Source: Klebsiella variicola (GTDB lineage Bacteria; Pseudomonadota; Gammaproteobacteria; Enterobacterales; Enterobacteriaceae). From it: a stretch of 64,000 nt of DNA. Positions 28,940 through 39,877 of the stretch are shown here, piece by piece (the stretch's first letter is position 1; the number at the start of each line of letters is the position of its first letter). The stretch covers positions 1,488,001 through 1,552,000 of the forward strand of contig NZ_CP010523.2 in assembly GCF_000828055.2 (NCBI RefSeq). Reading direction: 5' to 3'. The position numbers and the translations under genes are program-made. The notes under the pieces were generated by a model. The model ran no database searches, was not told the DNA's origin, and was given only the letters and a program-made list of their open reading frames with translations.

Positions 28940-30748
28940 ATGGTGAACAATATGACCGATTTAACCGCGCATGACGCCGCACCAGCCTGGCAAACCCGCG
29001 ATCACCTTGATGACCCGGTGATCGGCGAACTGCGCAACCGCTTTGGGCCGGATGCCTTTACCGTTCAGCCAACCCGCACCGGCGTACCGGTGGTGTGGGT
29101 GAAGCGTGAGCAACTGCTTGAGGTGGGTGATTTCCTGAAGAAATTGCCGAAGCCTTACGTGATGTTGTTTGACCTGCACGGCATGGACGAACGTCTGCGC
29201 ACCCACCGCGATGGCCTGCCCGCCGCGGATTTTTCCGTTTTCTATCATCTGATTTCTATCGACCGCAACCGCGACATCATGCTCAAGGTGGCGCTGTCTG
29301 AAAACGATCTGCATCTGCCGACTTTCACCAAACTGTTCCCCAACGCCAACTGGTATGAGCGTGAAACCTGGGAAATGTTTGGCATGACCTTCGATGGCCA
29401 CCCGAACCTGCGCCGTATCATGATGCCGCCGACCTGGGAAGGCCACCCGCTGCGTAAAGACTATCCGGCGCGCGCTACCGAATTCGATCCGTTTGAGCTG
29501 ACCAAAGCCAAGCAGGATCTGGAGATGGAAGCGTTGACCTTCAAACCGGAAGAGTGGGGCATGAAGCGCAGCACCGACAACGAGGACTTCATGTTCCTCA
29601 ACCTCGGTCCGAACCACCCGTCTGCCCACGGTGCATTCCGTATTATTCTGCAGCTGGATGGCGAAGAGATCGTCGACTGCGTACCGGACATCGGTTATCA
29701 CCACCGCGGCGCCGAGAAGATGGGCGAGCGTCAGTCCTGGCACAGCTACATCCCGTATACCGACCGTATTGAATACCTCGGCGGCTGCGTCAACGAGATG
29801 CCGTACGTGCTGGCGGTGGAAAAACTGGCCGGGATCACCGTGCCGGATCGCGTGAATGTGATCCGCGTGATGCTCTCCGAACTGTTCCGCATCAACAGCC
29901 ACCTGCTGTATATCTCGACCTTTATTCAGGACGTCGGCGCGATGACGCCGGTCTTCTTCGCCTTTACCGATCGGCAGAAAATTTACGATCTGGTGGAAGC
30001 GATTACCGGGTTCCGTATGCACCCGGCGTGGTTCCGCATCGGCGGTGTCGCGCACGATCTGCCGCGTGGCTGGGATCGCCTGCTGCGGGAATTCCTCGAG
30101 TGGATGCCGAAGCGTCTGGATTCTTACGAGAAAGCCGCGCTGCGCAACACTATTCTGAAAGGCCGTTCCGTCGGCGTGGCAGCCTATACCGCCAAAGAGG
30201 CGCTGGAGTGGGGCACCACCGGCGCAGGCCTGCGCGCCACCGGTATCGGCTTCGACGTGCGTAAATGGCGTCCTTATTCTGGCTATGAAAACTTCGACTT
30301 CGAAGTCCCGACCGGGGGCGGCGTCTCTGACTGCTACACCCGCGTGATGCTGAAAGTCGAAGAGCTGCGCCAGAGCCTGCGCATTCTTCAGCAGTGCCTC
30401 GATAACATGCCGGAAGGCCCGTTCAAAGCGGATCACCCGCTGACCACGCCGCCGCCGAAAGAGCGCACGCTGCAGCATATCGAAACCCTGATCACCCACT
30501 TCCTGCAGGTATCGTGGGGCCCGGTGATGCCGGCCAACGAATCCTTCCAGATGATTGAGGCGACCAAAGGGATTAACAGTTACTACCTGACCAGCGACGG
30601 CAGCACCATGAGCTACCGTACCCGCGTGCGTACGCCGAGCTTTGCGCATCTGCAGCAGATCCCGTCGGCGATCCGCGGCAGCCTGGTATCCGACCTGATC
30701 GTCTATCTGGGTAGTATCGATTTTGTTATGTCAGACGTGGACCGCTAA
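28940..30748 (+). CDS. nuoC: NADH-quinone oxidoreductase fused subunit C/D
   Basis: This is the fused NuoCD subunit typical of enterobacteria. Residues about 1-190 are the NuoC (30 kDa) part, with [23 protein letters not shown]. From about residue 210 comes NuoD (49 kDa), beginning at [17 protein letters not shown]. NuoD lines the quinone-binding pocket; the hydrogenase-like histidine and tyrosine regions ([18 protein letters not shown]) are present. The product is 602 residues. The start at 28940 (MVNNMTDL) is the first ATG; a second at 28952 is possible. nuoE starts two bases after the stop codon. Confidence 0.97.
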   Translation: MVNNMTDLTAHDAAPAWQTRDHLDDPVIGELRNRFGPDAFTVQPTRTGVPVVWVKREQLLEVGDFLKKLPKPYVMLFDLHGMDERLRTHRDGLPAADFSVFYHLISIDRNRDIMLKVALSENDLHLPTFTKLFPNANWYERETWEMFGMTFDGHPNLRRIMMPPTWEGHPLRKDYPARATEFDPFELTKAKQDLEMEALTFKPEEWGMKRSTDNEDFMFLNLGPNHPSAHGAFRIILQLDGEEIVDCVPDIGYHHRGAEKMGERQSWHSYIPYTDRIEYLGGCVNEMPYVLAVEKLAGITVPDRVNVIRVMLSELFRINSHLLYISTFIQDVGAMTPVFFAFTDRQKIYDLVEAITGFRMHPAWFRIGGVAHDLPRGWDRLLREFLEWMPKRLDSYEKAALRNTILKGRSVGVAAYTAKEALEWGTTGAGLRATGIGFDVRKWRPYSGYENFDFEVPTGGGVSDCYTRVMLKVEELRQSLRILQQCLDNMPEGPFKADHPLTTPPPKERTLQHIETLITHFLQVSWGPVMPANESFQMIEATKGINSYYLTSDGSTMSYRTRVRTPSFAHLQQIPSAIRGSLVSDLIVYLGSIDFVMSDVDR

Positions 30749-30750
30749 TT

Positions 30751-31251
30751 ATGCACGAGAATCAACAACCACAAACCGAGGCTTTTGAGCTGAGTGCGGC
30801 TGAGCGTGAGGCTATTGAGCACGAGAAGCACCACTACGAAGACCCGCGTGCGGCGTCCATCGAAGCGCTGAAAATTGTCCAAAAACAGCGCGGCTGGGTG
30901 CCGGATGGCGCGATCTATGCGATCGCCGATGTGCTGGGGATCCCGGCCAGTGACGTCGAAGGCGTGGCAACATTTTACAGCCAGATTTTCCGTCAGCCGG
31001 TTGGCCGTCACGTGATCCGCTACTGCGACAGCGTGGTGTGCCATATCACCGGTTATCAAGGTATTCAGGCTGCGATTGAGAAGAAGCTCAATATCAAGCC
31101 AGGGCAGACCACCTTCGATGGCCGCTTCACGCTGCTGCCGACCTGTTGCCTGGGCAACTGCGACAAGGGACCGACCATGATGATTGATGAGGATACTCAC
31201 AGTCATCTGACGCCGGAGGCAATTCCTGACCTGCTGGAGCAGTACAAATGA
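30751..31251 (+). CDS. nuoE: NADH-quinone oxidoreductase subunit E
   Basis: NuoE is the 24 kDa thioredoxin-fold subunit of the NADH-dehydrogenase module and carries the [2Fe-2S] cluster N1a. The ligands C92, C97, C133 and C137 are visible in [10 protein letters not shown] and [10 protein letters not shown]. The product is 166 residues, the usual length. Its end overlaps the nuoF start by four bases (ATGA), so the two partner subunits are translationally coupled. Confidence 0.97.
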   Translation: MHENQQPQTEAFELSAAEREAIEHEKHHYEDPRAASIEALKIVQKQRGWVPDGAIYAIADVLGIPASDVEGVATFYSQIFRQPVGRHVIRYCDSVVCHITGYQGIQAAIEKKLNIKPGQTTFDGRFTLLPTCCLGNCDKGPTMMIDEDTHSHLTPEAIPDLLEQYK

Positions 31252-32585
31252 AAACCGTAATTCGTACTGCGGAAACGCATCCGCTCACCTGGCGTCTGCG
31301 CGACGACAAGCAGCCGGTATGGCTGGACGAATATCGCAGCAAAAACGGTTACGAAGGGGCACGTAAAGCCCTGACCGGGATGGCGCCGGATGAGATTGTC
31401 ACGGCGGTAAAAGACGCTGGCCTGAAAGGGCGCGGCGGCGCGGGCTTCTCCACGGGTCTGAAGTGGAGCCTGATGCCGAAAGACGAATCCATGAACATCC
31501 GTTACCTGCTGTGTAACGCCGATGAAATGGAGCCGGGCACCTATAAAGACCGTCTGCTGATGGAGCAGCTGCCGCACCTGCTGGTGGAAGGCATGCTGAT
31601 CTCCGCGTTTGCGCTGAAAGCGTACCGCGGCTACATCTTCCTGCGCGGCGAATATATCGAAGCGGCCCAGCATCTGCGTCGTGCGATTGCCGAAGCCACT
31701 GAAGCGGGCCTGTTGGGGAAAAACATCCTTGGCACCGGGTTTGACTTCGAACTGTTTGTCCACACCGGGGCAGGGCGCTATATCTGCGGTGAAGAGACGG
31801 CGCTGATCAACTCCCTGGAAGGCCGGCGTGCTAACCCGCGCTCCAAGCCGCCGTTCCCGGCGAGCTCCGGCGTGTGGGGCAAGCCGACTTGCGTCAACAA
31901 CGTGGAAACCCTGTGCAACGTGCCGGCGATCCTCGCCAACGGCGTCGAGTGGTACCAGAACATTTCCACCAGCAAAGATGCTGGCACCAAGCTGATGGGC
32001 TTCTCCGGCCGGGTGAAGAATCCAGGCGTCTGGGAGCTGCCGTTCGGCACCACCGCGCGTGAGATCCTCGAAGATTACGCCGGCGGCATGCGCGATGGTC
32101 TGAAGTTTAAAGCCTGGCAGCCGGGTGGGGCAGGGACCGACTTCCTGACCGAAGCGCACCTCGATCTGCCGATGGAGTTCGAAAGCATTGGTAAAGCGGG
32201 CAGCCGTCTGGGCACCTCGCTGGCGATGGCCGTTGACCACGAGATCAACATGGTCTCGCTGGTGCGCAACCTTGAAGAGTTCTTTGCCCGCGAGTCCTGC
32301 GGCTGGTGTACGCCGTGCCGTGATGGACTGCCGTGGAGCGTGAAGATCCTGCGCGCCCTGGAGCGCGGCGAAGGCCAGCCTGGCGATATCGAAACGCTTG
32401 AGCAACTGTGTCGATTCCTGGGCCCGGGTAAAACCTTCTGCGCACACGCGCCGGGCGCGGTCGAACCGCTACAGAGCGCGATTAAATATTTCCGCGAAGA
32501 ATTCGAGGCTGGCATTAAGCAGCAGTTCAGCAATACCCATGCAATCAACGGGATTCAGCCGAACCTGCTTAAGACGCGCTGGTAA
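31248..32585 (+). CDS. nuoF: NADH-quinone oxidoreductase subunit F
   Basis: NuoF (51 kDa) binds NADH and FMN and holds the [4Fe-4S] cluster N3; it takes the hydride from NADH. The product is 445 residues. The nucleotide and FMN glycine-rich loops are [13 protein letters not shown] (near residue 63) and [15 protein letters not shown]. The N3 ligands lie in [12 protein letters not shown] plus a later cysteine in [12 protein letters not shown]. The start overlaps nuoE (ATGA). nuoG follows after 31 bases. Confidence 0.97.
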   Translation: MKTVIRTAETHPLTWRLRDDKQPVWLDEYRSKNGYEGARKALTGMAPDEIVTAVKDAGLKGRGGAGFSTGLKWSLMPKDESMNIRYLLCNADEMEPGTYKDRLLMEQLPHLLVEGMLISAFALKAYRGYIFLRGEYIEAAQHLRRAIAEATEAGLLGKNILGTGFDFELFVHTGAGRYICGEETALINSLEGRRANPRSKPPFPASSGVWGKPTCVNNVETLCNVPAILANGVEWYQNISTSKDAGTKLMGFSGRVKNPGVWELPFGTTAREILEDYAGGMRDGLKFKAWQPGGAGTDFLTEAHLDLPMEFESIGKAGSRLGTSLAMAVDHEINMVSLVRNLEEFFARESCGWCTPCRDGLPWSVKILRALERGEGQPGDIETLEQLCRFLGPGKTFCAHAPGAVEPLQSAIKYFREEFEAGIKQQFSNTHAINGIQPNLLKTRW

Positions 32586-32616
32586 TCAAAGGTTTTTTAT
32601 TTTTGGAAGCACGCAA

Positions 32617-35343
32617 ATGGCTACGATTCATGTAGACGGCAAAGAATACGAGGTCAACGGGGCGGACAACCTGCTAGAGGCTTGTCTCTCTCTTGGTCTT
32701 GATATTCCCTACTTTTGCTGGCACCCGGCGCTAGGGAGCGTCGGTGCTTGCCGCCAGTGTGCGGTGAAGCAATATCAGAACGCGGAAGACACGCGTGGTC
32801 GCCTGGTGATGTCCTGTATGACTCCGGCATCCGACGGCACCTTTATTTCTATTGACGACGGCGAAGCGAAGCAGTTCCGCGAAAGCGTGGTGGAGTGGTT
32901 GATGACTAACCACCCGCACGACTGCCCGGTCTGTGAAGAAGGGGGCAACTGCCACCTGCAGGATATGACGGTGATGACCGGCCATAGTTTCCGCCGCTAT
33001 CGTTTCACCAAGCGTACCCACCGCAATCAGGATCTGGGGCCGTTTATTTCTCACGAAATGAACCGCTGCATCGCCTGTTACCGTTGTGTGCGCTACTACA
33101 AAGATTATGCCGACGGCACCGACCTGGGCGTCTATGGCGCGCACGACAACGTCTACTTCGGTCGCCCGGAAGATGGCACCCTGGAAAGCGAGTTCTCCGG
33201 CAACCTGGTGGAAGTCTGCCCGACCGGCGTCTTCACCGACAAAACGCACTCCGAGCGTTACAACCGTAAGTGGGACATGCAGTTTGCGCCGAGCATCTGC
33301 CAGCAGTGTTCCATCGGCTGCAACATCAGCCCGGGCGAACGCTATGGCGAGCTGCGTCGTATCGAAAACCGCTATAACGGGACCGTTAACCGCTACTTCC
33401 TCTGCGACCGCGGTCGCTTCGGCTATGGCTATGTCAACCTGAAAGACCGTCCGCGTCAGCCGGTGCAGCGCCGCGGCGACGATCTGATTACTCTCAACGC
33501 CGAGCAGGCGATGCAGGGCGCGGCAGATATCCTGCGCCAGTCGAAGAAAGTGATCGGTATTGGCTCCCCGCGCGCCAGCATCGAAAGCAACTTTGCGCTG
33601 CGTGAGCTGGTGGGCGCCGACAACTTCTATACCGGCATCGCCAAAGGCGAACAAGCGCGCCTGCAGATGATGCTGAAAGTGCTGCGTGAAGGTGGGGTCC
33701 ATACCCCAAGCCTGCGCGATATCGAATCCTACGATGCGGTACTGGTGCTGGGCGAAGACATTACCCAGACCGGCGCGCGCGTGGCCCTGGCAGTCCGCCA
33801 GGCGGTGAAAGGGAAAGCACGCGAAATGGCAGCGGCGCAGAAAGTAGCCGACTGGCAGATCGCCGCGATCCTCAACATCGGGCAGCGCGCCAAGCACCCG
33901 TTATTCGTCACCAACATCGATGACACCCGCCTGGATGACATTGCCGCGTGGACCTACCGCGCGCCGGTGGAAGATCAGGCGCGTCTGGGCTTCGCTATCG
34001 CCCATGCGCTGGATGACAGCGCGCCGGCGGTTGATGGCCTGAGCCAGGACCTGAAGGGTAAGGTTGACGTGATTGTCCAGGCGCTGGCCGGAGCGAAAAA
34101 ACCACTGATTATCTCCGGAACCAACGCTGGCAGCATGGAGATCATCCAGGCCGCCGCTAACGTCGCAAAAGCCCTGAAAGGCCGCGGCGCCGACGTCGGC
34201 GTGACCATGGTCGCCCGCGCGGTGAACAGCGTCGGTCTGGGCATGATCGGCGGCGGCTCGCTTGAAGAGGCGCTGGACGAACTGGAAAGCGGCGCCGCCG
34301 ACGCGGTTATCGTGCTGGAAAACGACCTTCACCGTCATGCTTCCGCCGCGCGCGTTGACGCTGCGCTGGCGAAAGCCCCGCTGGTGATGGTGGTTGACCA
34401 TCAGCGCACCGCGATTATGGACAAAGCGCACCTGGTGCTCTCTGCCGCAAGCTTTGCGGAAAGCGACGGGACTGTGGTGAACAACGAAGGCCGCGCCCAG
34501 CGTTTCTTCCAGGTTTACGATCCGGCTTACTACGATGCGAAAACCGTGATGCTGGAGAGCTGGCGCTGGCTGCATTCGCTGCACAGCACCGTCAACAACC
34601 GTCAGGTTGACTGGACGCAGCTGGACCACGTCATCGATGCGGCGATTGCCGCGCTGCCGCAGCTGGCGGGCATTAAAGATGCCGCGCCGGATGCGACCTT
34701 CCGCATCCGCGGTCAGAAGCTGGCGCGTGAACCACACCGCTACAGCGGCCGCACGGCGATGCGCGCCAACATCAGCGTGCACGAGCCGCGTCAGCCGCAG
34801 GATAAAGACACGATGTTCGCCTTCTCCATGGAAGGGAACAACCAGCCGTCCGCCCCGCGTTCGCAGATCCCGTTCGCCTGGGCGCCGGGCTGGAACTCCC
34901 CGCAGGCATGGAACAAGTTCCAGGATGAAGTGGGCGGGAAACTGCGCCACGGCGATCCGGGTGTTCGACTGTTTGAAGCGTCCGCCAACGGGCTGGAGTA
35001 TTTCACCGCGGTGCCGGCCAGCTTCCAGGCGGAAGAGGGCAAATGGCGTATCGCGCCGTATTACCACCTGTTTGGTAGCGATGAGCTGTCACAGCGCGCG
35101 CCGGTGTTCGAGAGCCGGATGCCTGAGCCGTACATCAAGCTGAATCCGGCGGATGCCGCGAAGCTGGGCGTTAACGCGGGGGCAATGCTCTCCTTTAGCG
35201 TGGAAGGCCAGACCCTGCGTCTGCCGCTGGTTATCTCTGAAGGCCTGACCGCAGGACAGGTTGGCTTACCGATGGGCATGCCGGGCATTGCGCCGGTGCT
35301 GACCGGATCGCGTATTGATTCACTGCAGGAGGCGAAAGCATGA
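32617..35343 (+). CDS. nuoG: NADH-quinone oxidoreductase subunit G
   Basis: NuoG is the largest peripheral subunit (908 residues) and carries several iron-sulfur clusters. N1b is bound by C34, C45, C48 and C67 at the N-terminus. N4 and N5 lie in the next 150 residues ([34 protein letters not shown]). The extra cluster N7 is bound by C228, C231, C235 and C263. The rest is a molybdopterin-oxidoreductase-like domain without its cofactor. The frame is open upstream into nuoF, but the ATG at 32617 gives the conserved [13 protein letters not shown] start. The end overlaps nuoH by four bases. Confidence 0.97.
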   Translation: MATIHVDGKEYEVNGADNLLEACLSLGLDIPYFCWHPALGSVGACRQCAVKQYQNAEDTRGRLVMSCMTPASDGTFISIDDGEAKQFRESVVEWLMTNHPHDCPVCEEGGNCHLQDMTVMTGHSFRRYRFTKRTHRNQDLGPFISHEMNRCIACYRCVRYYKDYADGTDLGVYGAHDNVYFGRPEDGTLESEFSGNLVEVCPTGVFTDKTHSERYNRKWDMQFAPSICQQCSIGCNISPGERYGELRRIENRYNGTVNRYFLCDRGRFGYGYVNLKDRPRQPVQRRGDDLITLNAEQAMQGAADILRQSKKVIGIGSPRASIESNFALRELVGADNFYTGIAKGEQARLQMMLKVLREGGVHTPSLRDIESYDAVLVLGEDITQTGARVALAVRQAVKGKAREMAAAQKVADWQIAAILNIGQRAKHPLFVTNIDDTRLDDIAAWTYRAPVEDQARLGFAIAHALDDSAPAVDGLSQDLKGKVDVIVQALAGAKKPLIISGTNAGSMEIIQAAANVAKALKGRGADVGVTMVARAVNSVGLGMIGGGSLEEALDELESGAADAVIVLENDLHRHASAARVDAALAKAPLVMVVDHQRTAIMDKAHLVLSAASFAESDGTVVNNEGRAQRFFQVYDPAYYDAKTVMLESWRWLHSLHSTVNNRQVDWTQLDHVIDAAIAALPQLAGIKDAAPDATFRIRGQKLAREPHRYSGRTAMRANISVHEPRQPQDKDTMFAFSMEGNNQPSAPRSQIPFAWAPGWNSPQAWNKFQDEVGGKLRHGDPGVRLFEASANGLEYFTAVPASFQAEEGKWRIAPYYHLFGSDELSQRAPVFESRMPEPYIKLNPADAAKLGVNAGAMLSFSVEGQTLRLPLVISEGLTAGQVGLPMGMPGIAPVLTGSRIDSLQEAKA

Positions 35344-36317
35344 GCTGGTTAACGCCGGATCTTATCGACATTCTGTTAAGCATCCTGAAGGCCGTGGTCA
35401 TTCTGCTGGTGGTCGTCACCTGCGGCGCGTTCATGAGCTTCGGCGAGCGTCGTCTGCTCGGCTTGTTCCAGAACCGCTACGGACCTAACCGCGTCGGCTG
35501 GGGCGGTTCGCTGCAGCTGGTCGCCGACATGATCAAGATGTTCTTCAAAGAGGACTGGATCCCGCGCTTCTCCGATCGCGTGATCTTTACTCTGGCGCCG
35601 GTTATCGCCTTTACCTCGCTGCTGCTGGCCTTTGCTATCGTGCCGGTCAGCCCGACGTGGGTGGTGGCTGACCTGAACATCGGCATCCTGTTCTTCCTGA
35701 TGATGGCAGGCCTGGCGGTCTATGCGGTGCTGTTCGCCGGCTGGTCGAGCAACAACAAATACTCGCTGCTGGGGGCGATGCGTGCTTCCGCGCAGACCCT
35801 GAGCTACGAAGTGTTTCTCGGTCTCTCCCTGATGGGCGTGGTGGCGCAGGCGGGGTCATTCAATATGACCGATATCGTCAACAACCAGGCGCATCTGTGG
35901 AACGTCATTCCGCAGTTCTTCGGCTTCGTCACTTTCGCCATCGCCGGCGTGGCGGTGTGTCACCGTCACCCGTTCGACCAGCCGGAAGCGGAGCAGGAAC
36001 TGGCCGATGGTTACCACATTGAATATTCCGGCATGAAATTCGGTCTGTTCTTCGTCGGTGAATACATCGGTATCGTCACCGTTTCAGCGCTGATCGTCAC
36101 TCTGTTCTTCGGCGGCTGGAATGGCCCGTGGTTACCACCTTTCATCTGGTTCGCGCTGAAAACCGCGTTCTTCATGATGATGTTCATTTTGATCCGCGCA
36201 TCATTACCGCGTCCGCGCTATGACCAGGTAATGTCCTTTGGCTGGAAGGTATGCCTGCCGTTAACGCTGGTCAACTTGTTGGTAACGGCGGCTGTCATTC
36301 TCTGGCAGGCGCAATAA
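35340..36317 (+). CDS. nuoH: NADH-quinone oxidoreductase subunit H
   Basis: NuoH (ND1) is the membrane subunit that joins the peripheral arm to the proton-pumping arm and forms part of the quinone tunnel. It has 325 residues and about eight hydrophobic spans. Conserved charged loops include [24 protein letters not shown] after the first span and [27 protein letters not shown], a quinone-site signature. It starts on the nuoG stop (ATGA) and is followed by nuoI after 14 bases. Confidence 0.97.
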   Translation: MSWLTPDLIDILLSILKAVVILLVVVTCGAFMSFGERRLLGLFQNRYGPNRVGWGGSLQLVADMIKMFFKEDWIPRFSDRVIFTLAPVIAFTSLLLAFAIVPVSPTWVVADLNIGILFFLMMAGLAVYAVLFAGWSSNNKYSLLGAMRASAQTLSYEVFLGLSLMGVVAQAGSFNMTDIVNNQAHLWNVIPQFFGFVTFAIAGVAVCHRHPFDQPEAEQELADGYHIEYSGMKFGLFFVGEYIGIVTVSALIVTLFFGGWNGPWLPPFIWFALKTAFFMMMFILIRASLPRPRYDQVMSFGWKVCLPLTLVNLLVTAAVILWQAQ

Positions 36318-36331
36318 GGGGTGAATTGAAC

Positions 36332-36874
36332 ATGACCTTAAAAGAATTATTGGTGGGGTTCGGCACCCAGGTCCGTAGTATCTGGATGATTGGCCTGCAT
36401 GCCTTCGCCAAACGTGAAACCCGGATGTATCCGGAAGAGCCGGTCTATCTGCCGCCGCGCTACCGCGGCCGCATCGTGCTGACCCGCGATCCGGACGGTG
36501 CAGAGCGCTGCGTTGCCTGTAACCTGTGTGCGGTAGCCTGCCCGGTGGGCTGTATCTCGCTGCAGAAAGCAGAGACCAAAGACGGCCGCTGGTATCCGGA
36601 GTTCTTCCGCATCAACTTCTCACGCTGCATTTTCTGCGGCCTGTGCGAAGAAGCGTGCCCGACCACGGCGATCCAGTTGACCCCGGACTTCGAACTGGGT
36701 GAATACAAGCGTCAGGATCTGGTGTACGAAAAAGAGGATCTGCTGATTTCCGGTCCGGGCAAATACCCGGAATATAACTTCTACCGGATGGCGGGTATGG
36801 CAATCGACGGCAAAGATAAAGGTGAAGCGGAAAACGAAGCTAAGCCAATCGACGTCAAGAGCCTGTTACCGTAA
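36332..36874 (+). CDS. nuoI: NADH-quinone oxidoreductase subunit I
   Basis: NuoI (TYKY, 180 residues) holds clusters N6a and N6b and passes electrons to NuoB. The two ferredoxin-type motifs are complete: C60, C63, C66 with C109, and C99, C102, C105 with C70 ([17 protein letters not shown] and [14 protein letters not shown]). The frame is open further upstream, overlapping nuoH, but the ATG at 36332 gives the family start [11 protein letters not shown]. nuoJ begins 10 bases after its stop, with AAGGAGAG as ribosome site. Confidence 0.97.
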   Translation: MTLKELLVGFGTQVRSIWMIGLHAFAKRETRMYPEEPVYLPPRYRGRIVLTRDPDGAERCVACNLCAVACPVGCISLQKAETKDGRWYPEFFRINFSRCIFCGLCEEACPTTAIQLTPDFELGEYKRQDLVYEKEDLLISGPGKYPEYNFYRMAGMAIDGKDKGEAENEAKPIDVKSLLP

Positions 36875-36884
36875 GGAGAGGGCA

Positions 36885-37439
36885 ATGGAATTCGCTTTTT
36901 ATATCTGTGGCCTGATAGCCATCCTCGCAACCTTGCGGGTCGTCACCCACACCAATCCGGTGCATGCGCTGCTGTACCTGATTATTTCGCTGCTGGCGAT
37001 TGCCGGGGTGTTCTTTTCGCTGGGCGCTTACTTTGCTGGTGCGCTGGAAATCATCGTCTACGCCGGGGCCATTATGGTGCTGTTCGTCTTTGTGGTGATG
37101 ATGCTCAACCTGGGTGGCAGCGAGATCGAACAGGAACGCAAATGGCTGCAGCCGGGGATCTGGATTGGCCCGGCCATCCTTTCCGCGGTGCTGCTGGTGG
37201 TTATCGTTTACGCCATCCTTGGTATTAACGACCAGGGTATCGACGGCGCGGCGATCAACGCCAAAGAAGTGGGTATTGCGCTGTTTGGGCCGTACGTCCT
37301 GGCGGTGGAGCTGGCCTCCATGCTGCTGCTGGCGGGCCTGGTGGTCGCCTTCCACATCGGCCGCGAAGAGCGTGCCGGCGAGGTGCTGAGCAACCGCGTG
37401 AACGACAGCGACAAAAGAAAAACGGAGGAACACGCATGA
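36885..37439 (+). CDS. nuoJ: NADH-quinone oxidoreductase subunit J
   Basis: NuoJ (ND6) is a 184-residue membrane subunit with five hydrophobic spans. The third carries the pi-bulge segment [21 protein letters not shown], which is thought to couple quinone chemistry to the proton channels. The frame opens upstream at 36822 inside nuoI, but the ATG at 36885 has the ribosome site and gives the conserved MEFAFYICG. Its last four bases overlap nuoK (ATGA). Confidence 0.97.
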   Translation: MEFAFYICGLIAILATLRVVTHTNPVHALLYLIISLLAIAGVFFSLGAYFAGALEIIVYAGAIMVLFVFVVMMLNLGGSEIEQERKWLQPGIWIGPAILSAVLLVVIVYAILGINDQGIDGAAINAKEVGIALFGPYVLAVELASMLLLAGLVVAFHIGREERAGEVLSNRVNDSDKRKTEEHA

Positions 37440-37738
37440 TCCCCTTAACACATGGACTGATCCTCGCGGCCATCCTGTTTGTGCTTGGTCTGACGGGGCT
37501 GGTGATCCGCCGCAATCTGCTGTTTATGTTGATTAGCCTGGAAATCATGATTAACGCCGCCGCGCTGGCCTTTGTGGTGGCGGGTAGCTACTGGGGCCAG
37601 GCAGATGGTCAGATAATGTATATCCTCGCCATCAGCCTCGCGGCTGCGGAAGCGAGTATCGGCCTGGCGCTGCTGCTGCAGCTCCATCGTCGCCGCCAGA
37701 ACCTGAACATCGATTCAGTAAGTGAGTTGCGTGGATGA
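37436..37738 (+). CDS. nuoK: NADH-quinone oxidoreductase subunit K
   Basis: NuoK (ND4L) is a 100-residue, three-span membrane subunit. The two buried glutamates needed for proton transfer are seen in [15 protein letters not shown] (E36) and [14 protein letters not shown] (E72). It overlaps nuoJ and nuoL by four bases on each side (ATGA), giving tight translational coupling of the membrane-arm subunits. Confidence 0.97.
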   Translation: MIPLTHGLILAAILFVLGLTGLVIRRNLLFMLISLEIMINAAALAFVVAGSYWGQADGQIMYILAISLAAAEASIGLALLLQLHRRRQNLNIDSVSELRG

Positions 37739-39576
37739 ACATGCTTGCCTTAACCATTCTTTTGCCATTGATTGGCTTTGTGCTGCTGGCCTTCTCCCGC
37801 GGGCGCTGGTCGGAAAACCTTTCCGCCACCGTTGGCATGGGGTCGGTAGGCCTGGCGGCGCTGGTCACCGCGTACGTTGGCGTCGACTTTTTCGCTAACG
37901 GCAAACAAGCGGTCAGCGTACCGCTGTGGAACTGGATGTCGGTCGGTGATTTCAACATCGGCTTCAACCTGGTGCTGGATGGCCTGTCTCTGACCATGCT
38001 CTCCGTGGTAACCGGCGTCGGCTTCCTGATCCACATGTTTGCCTCCTGGTACATGCGCGGCGAAGAGGGCTACTCTCGCTTCTTCGCTTACACCAACCTG
38101 TTTATCGCCAGCATGGTCGTTCTGGTGCTGGCCGATAACCTGCTGTTGATGTACCTGGGTTGGGAAGGCGTGGGTCTCTGTTCTTACCTGCTGATCGGCT
38201 TCTACTACACCGATCCGAAGAATAACGCCGCAGCGATGAAAGCCTTCGTGGTCACCCGCGTCGGCGACGTGTTCCTCGCCTTCGCGCTGTTCATTCTTTA
38301 TAACGAACTGGGTACCCTGAACTTCCGTGAAATGGTTGAGCTGGCGCCGCAGCACTTCGCTAACGGCAGCACCACGCTGCAGTGGGCGACGCTGATGCTG
38401 CTCGGCGGCGCGGTCGGTAAATCCGCTCAGCTGCCGCTGCAAACGTGGCTTGCCGATGCGATGGCGGGCCCGACGCCGGTCTCCGCGCTGATCCACGCGG
38501 CCACCATGGTGACCGCGGGCGTGTACCTGATTGCCCGTACCCACGGCCTGTTCCTGATGACGCCGGAAGTGCTGCATCTGGTGGGTATCGTTGGTGCGGT
38601 AACGCTGGTGCTGGCGGGCTTCGCCGCGCTGGTGCAGACCGACATCAAACGTGTGCTGGCTTACTCGACCATGAGTCAGATTGGCTACATGTTCCTCGCG
38701 CTGGGCGTGCAGGCATGGGACGCGGCGATTTTCCACCTGATGACCCACGCGTTCTTTAAAGCGCTGTTGTTCCTGTCGTCTGGCTCGGTCATTCTGGCCT
38801 GCCATCACGAACAGAACATCTTCAAGATGGGCGGCCTGCGCAAATCCATTCCGCTGGTGTATGTCTGCTTCCTGGTGGGGGGCGCGGCGCTGTCCGCTCT
38901 GCCGCTTATCACCGCAGGCTTTTTCAGTAAGGATGAGATTCTGGCGGGCGCGATGGCCAACGGCCATATCAATCTGATGGTAGCGGGCCTGGTCGGCGCC
39001 TTTATGACCTCGCTGTACACCTTCCGTATGATTTTCATCGTGTTCCACGGTAAAGAGCAAATTCACGCGCATGCAGGGAAGGGGATTACCCATCATCTGC
39101 CGCTGATCGTGCTGCTGGTGCTGTCCACCTTTGTTGGCGCGCTGATTGTGCCGCCGCTGGAGGGCGTACTGCCGCAGACCACTGAGCTTGCGCACGGCAG
39201 CGTGATGACGCTGGAAATTACCTCCGGGATTATCGCGATTGCCGGCATCCTGATCGCCGCATGGTTGTGGCTGGGTAAACGTACCCTGGTGACCTCCATC
39301 GCCAACAGCGCGCCTGGCCGCTTCTTCGGTACCTGGTGGTTCCATGCCTGGGGCTTCGACTGGTTATACGACAAGGTGTTCGTGAAACCTTTCCTCGGGA
39401 TTGCCTGGCTGCTGAAGAGCGATCCGCTGAATGCGTTGATGAATATCCCGGCGATTCTGTCCCGCTTCGCAGGCAAAGGTCTGCTGGTGAGCGAGAACGG
39501 TTATCTGCGCTGGTATGTGGCATCAATGAGCATCGGCGCGGTGGTGGTGCTGGCGCTGCTGATGGTATTGCGTTGA
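37735..39576 (+). CDS. nuoL: NADH-quinone oxidoreductase subunit L
   Basis: NuoL (ND5) is the distal antiporter-like proton pump of complex I, 613 residues long with about 16 membrane spans. The key glutamate and lysine residues are in [21 protein letters not shown] and [20 protein letters not shown]. The C-terminus forms the long lateral amphipathic helix that runs along NuoM and NuoN (from about residue 520). A 301-base gap with a REP pair follows, unusual in an operon where most neighbours overlap. Confidence 0.97.
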   Translation: MNMLALTILLPLIGFVLLAFSRGRWSENLSATVGMGSVGLAALVTAYVGVDFFANGKQAVSVPLWNWMSVGDFNIGFNLVLDGLSLTMLSVVTGVGFLIHMFASWYMRGEEGYSRFFAYTNLFIASMVVLVLADNLLLMYLGWEGVGLCSYLLIGFYYTDPKNNAAAMKAFVVTRVGDVFLAFALFILYNELGTLNFREMVELAPQHFANGSTTLQWATLMLLGGAVGKSAQLPLQTWLADAMAGPTPVSALIHAATMVTAGVYLIARTHGLFLMTPEVLHLVGIVGAVTLVLAGFAALVQTDIKRVLAYSTMSQIGYMFLALGVQAWDAAIFHLMTHAFFKALLFLSSGSVILACHHEQNIFKMGGLRKSIPLVYVCFLVGGAALSALPLITAGFFSKDEILAGAMANGHINLMVAGLVGAFMTSLYTFRMIFIVFHGKEQIHAHAGKGITHHLPLIVLLVLSTFVGALIVPPLEGVLPQTTELAHGSVMTLEITSGIIAIAGILIAAWLWLGKRTLVTSIANSAPGRFFGTWWFHAWGFDWLYDKVFVKPFLGIAWLLKSDPLNALMNIPAILSRFAGKGLLVSENGYLRWYVASMSIGAVVVLALLMVLR

Positions 39577-39877
39577 GTTTGAGGATTGGGATTGTTTTGC
39601 CCGGCGGCGCGGTGCTTGCCGGGCTTACGGGACCGTAGGTCGGGTAAGCGTTAGCGTCACCCGACAAAACAAGCCTCAATCCGAAGTGAATTTTCTGTGA
39701 GAATTCGTTGAAAATCAGGTCGTAAAGGACAGGCTTTATCGGCGAAGTCAGAGCGGACACCGCCTGCGCGGAGCAACCGGAGCGTATTAAAATGCGTGAG
39801 GATTGTGAGCACAGCCGACGTTCGCTATGACGAGTAAGATAGCCTGAACCGGACTTAAATAAGGAATAAAAATCACC
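39577..39877 (+). other. Structured nuoL-nuoM intercistronic region
   Basis: The first third (39581-39682) is a REP pair flanked by longer inverted arms. The rest (39683-39877) is a non-coding stretch with GC-rich palindromes (CCGC/GCGG near 39755) and a conserved-looking block GGAGCGTATTAAAATGCGTG followed by AGGATTGTGAGCACAG. I recall similar blocks ahead of other enterobacterial genes. A ribosome site AAGGAAT (39862-39868) precedes nuoM. No open frame of note. Confidence 0.65.
39583..39682. repeat. BIME: two inverted REP units with flanking arms
   Basis: REP 1 pairs GCCCGGC (39599-39605) with GCCGGGC (39618-39624). REP 2 pairs GTCGGGT (39639-39645) with ACCCGAC (39659-39665). They face each other around TTACGGGACCGTAG. 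Outer arms GGATTG/CAATCC (39583 and 39677) and TTGTTTTG/CAAAACAA (39592 and 39665) enclose both, so the whole block can fold as one large cruciform. This is the usual form of a bacterial interspersed mosaic element, lying inside the nuo transcript. Confidence 0.88.

Noticed and set aside
28961-30649. 562-codon open frame opposite nuoCD.
   Set aside because: An antisense shadow of a conserved complex I gene, with low-complexity His/Arg/Gln composition.
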